DNA of 6,046 nucleotides from Parabacteroides sp. Its GTDB lineage: Bacteria > Bacteroidota > Bacteroidia > Bacteroidales > Tannerellaceae. Below the pieces are notes generated by a model. It did no database searches and was not told where the DNA came from. It saw only the letters and a program-made list of their open reading frames with translations. Below are positions 5,864 through 6,046 of the stretch, piece by piece (the stretch's first letter is position 1; each line of letters opens with the position of its first letter). The stretch covers positions 1-6,046 of the forward strand of contig JAHHQS010000201.1 of the NCBI GenBank assembly GCA_020026285.1, written 5' to 3'. The position numbers and the translations under genes were made by a program.

Positions 5864-5911
5864 AAAAGCACAATGTCCTTTATTAAAGGGTATTGTGCTT
5901 TTATTTTTTTA
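5864..5911 (+). terminator. Strong Rho-independent terminator ending the nusB-to-DUF5606 run
   Basis: AAAAGCACAAT (5864-5874) pairs with ATTGTGCTTTT (5892-5902). The pairing continues inward through two G-T wobbles and CCTTT/AAAGG (5877-5881 with 5885-5889) to a 3-base loop, an 18-bp stem in all. The T-rich tail ATTTTTTTA follows from 5903. It lies 19 bases after the stop codon of the last gene. Confidence 0.95.
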
Positions 5912-5993
5912 TTATATCTCTATAAACAAAAGTTTTTTTAAGCTGTTCTTGCAGGACTATATGAAATTTGCATAGAATATTTTAGAGAACTTA

Positions 5994-6026
5994 TTTGTCG
6001 TATTCAGGGCTTTTTAATTATCTTTG
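5994..6026 (+). promoter_or_regulatory. Bacteroides-type promoter for a gene beyond the right edge
   Basis: TTTG (5994-5997) is followed after 21 bases by TATCTTTG (6019-6026), a full consensus match. The start site should be near 6033, so the rest of the window is leader sequence of a rightward gene that cannot be seen. The 5912-5993 stretch between the terminator and this promoter is AT-rich with no gene recognised. Confidence 0.75.
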
Positions 6027-6046
6027 TTGCAATCCGTCGGAACCTG

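Overview
The window looks like chromosomal DNA from the Bacteroidota, most likely Bacteroides or a close relative. It is AT-rich. The starts lack clear Shine-Dalgarno sequences. Several gene fronts carry the Bacteroides-type promoter pair, a TTTG element about 19-21 bases upstream of TAnnTTTG. The proteins include phylum-typical forms: a long NusB (~308 aa), a DUF3276/PUR-type protein and a DUF5606-type protein. No mobile element, tRNA, rRNA, CRISPR array or phage gene was seen. This is a housekeeping region. No new multi-gene system is evident, and the points worth checking are regulatory elements and unusual protein extensions.

Layout. The two gene sets diverge from a regulatory region at about 2299-2466. 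Leftward (- strand) lie a PUR-type nucleic-acid-binding protein (1912-2298), ribosomal protein L25 (1177-1767), peptidyl-tRNA hydrolase (507-1070) and an Hsp15/RqcP-like S4-domain protein (55-480). The last three have their own strong promoter at 1865-1895, followed by a ~90-base leader that holds a tandem 13-bp repeat. A 44-base inverted repeat lies between L25 and pth. At the left edge a hairpin plus T-run is oriented to terminate a rightward gene lying outside the window.

Rightward (+ strand) lie nusB (2467-3393), yajC (3440-3766), a YbbR-domain membrane protein (3790-4803), coaE (4793-5410, overlapping ybbR by 11 bases) and a DUF5606-type gene (5428-5844). The run ends in a very strong terminator (5864-5911). 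Promoter-like TACCTTTG boxes precede yajC and the DUF5606 gene, so the run may be transcribed in several units. A further complete promoter (5994-6026) points to a gene beyond the right edge.

Function. The left arm is a translation and ribosome-maintenance cluster: L25 binds 5S rRNA, Pth recycles peptidyl-tRNA, and the S4 protein belongs to the family that handles stalled 50S-peptidyl-tRNA complexes. The right arm combines rRNA antitermination (NusB), Sec-translocon accessory function (YajC), an envelope protein (YbbR) and the last step of coenzyme A synthesis (CoaE).
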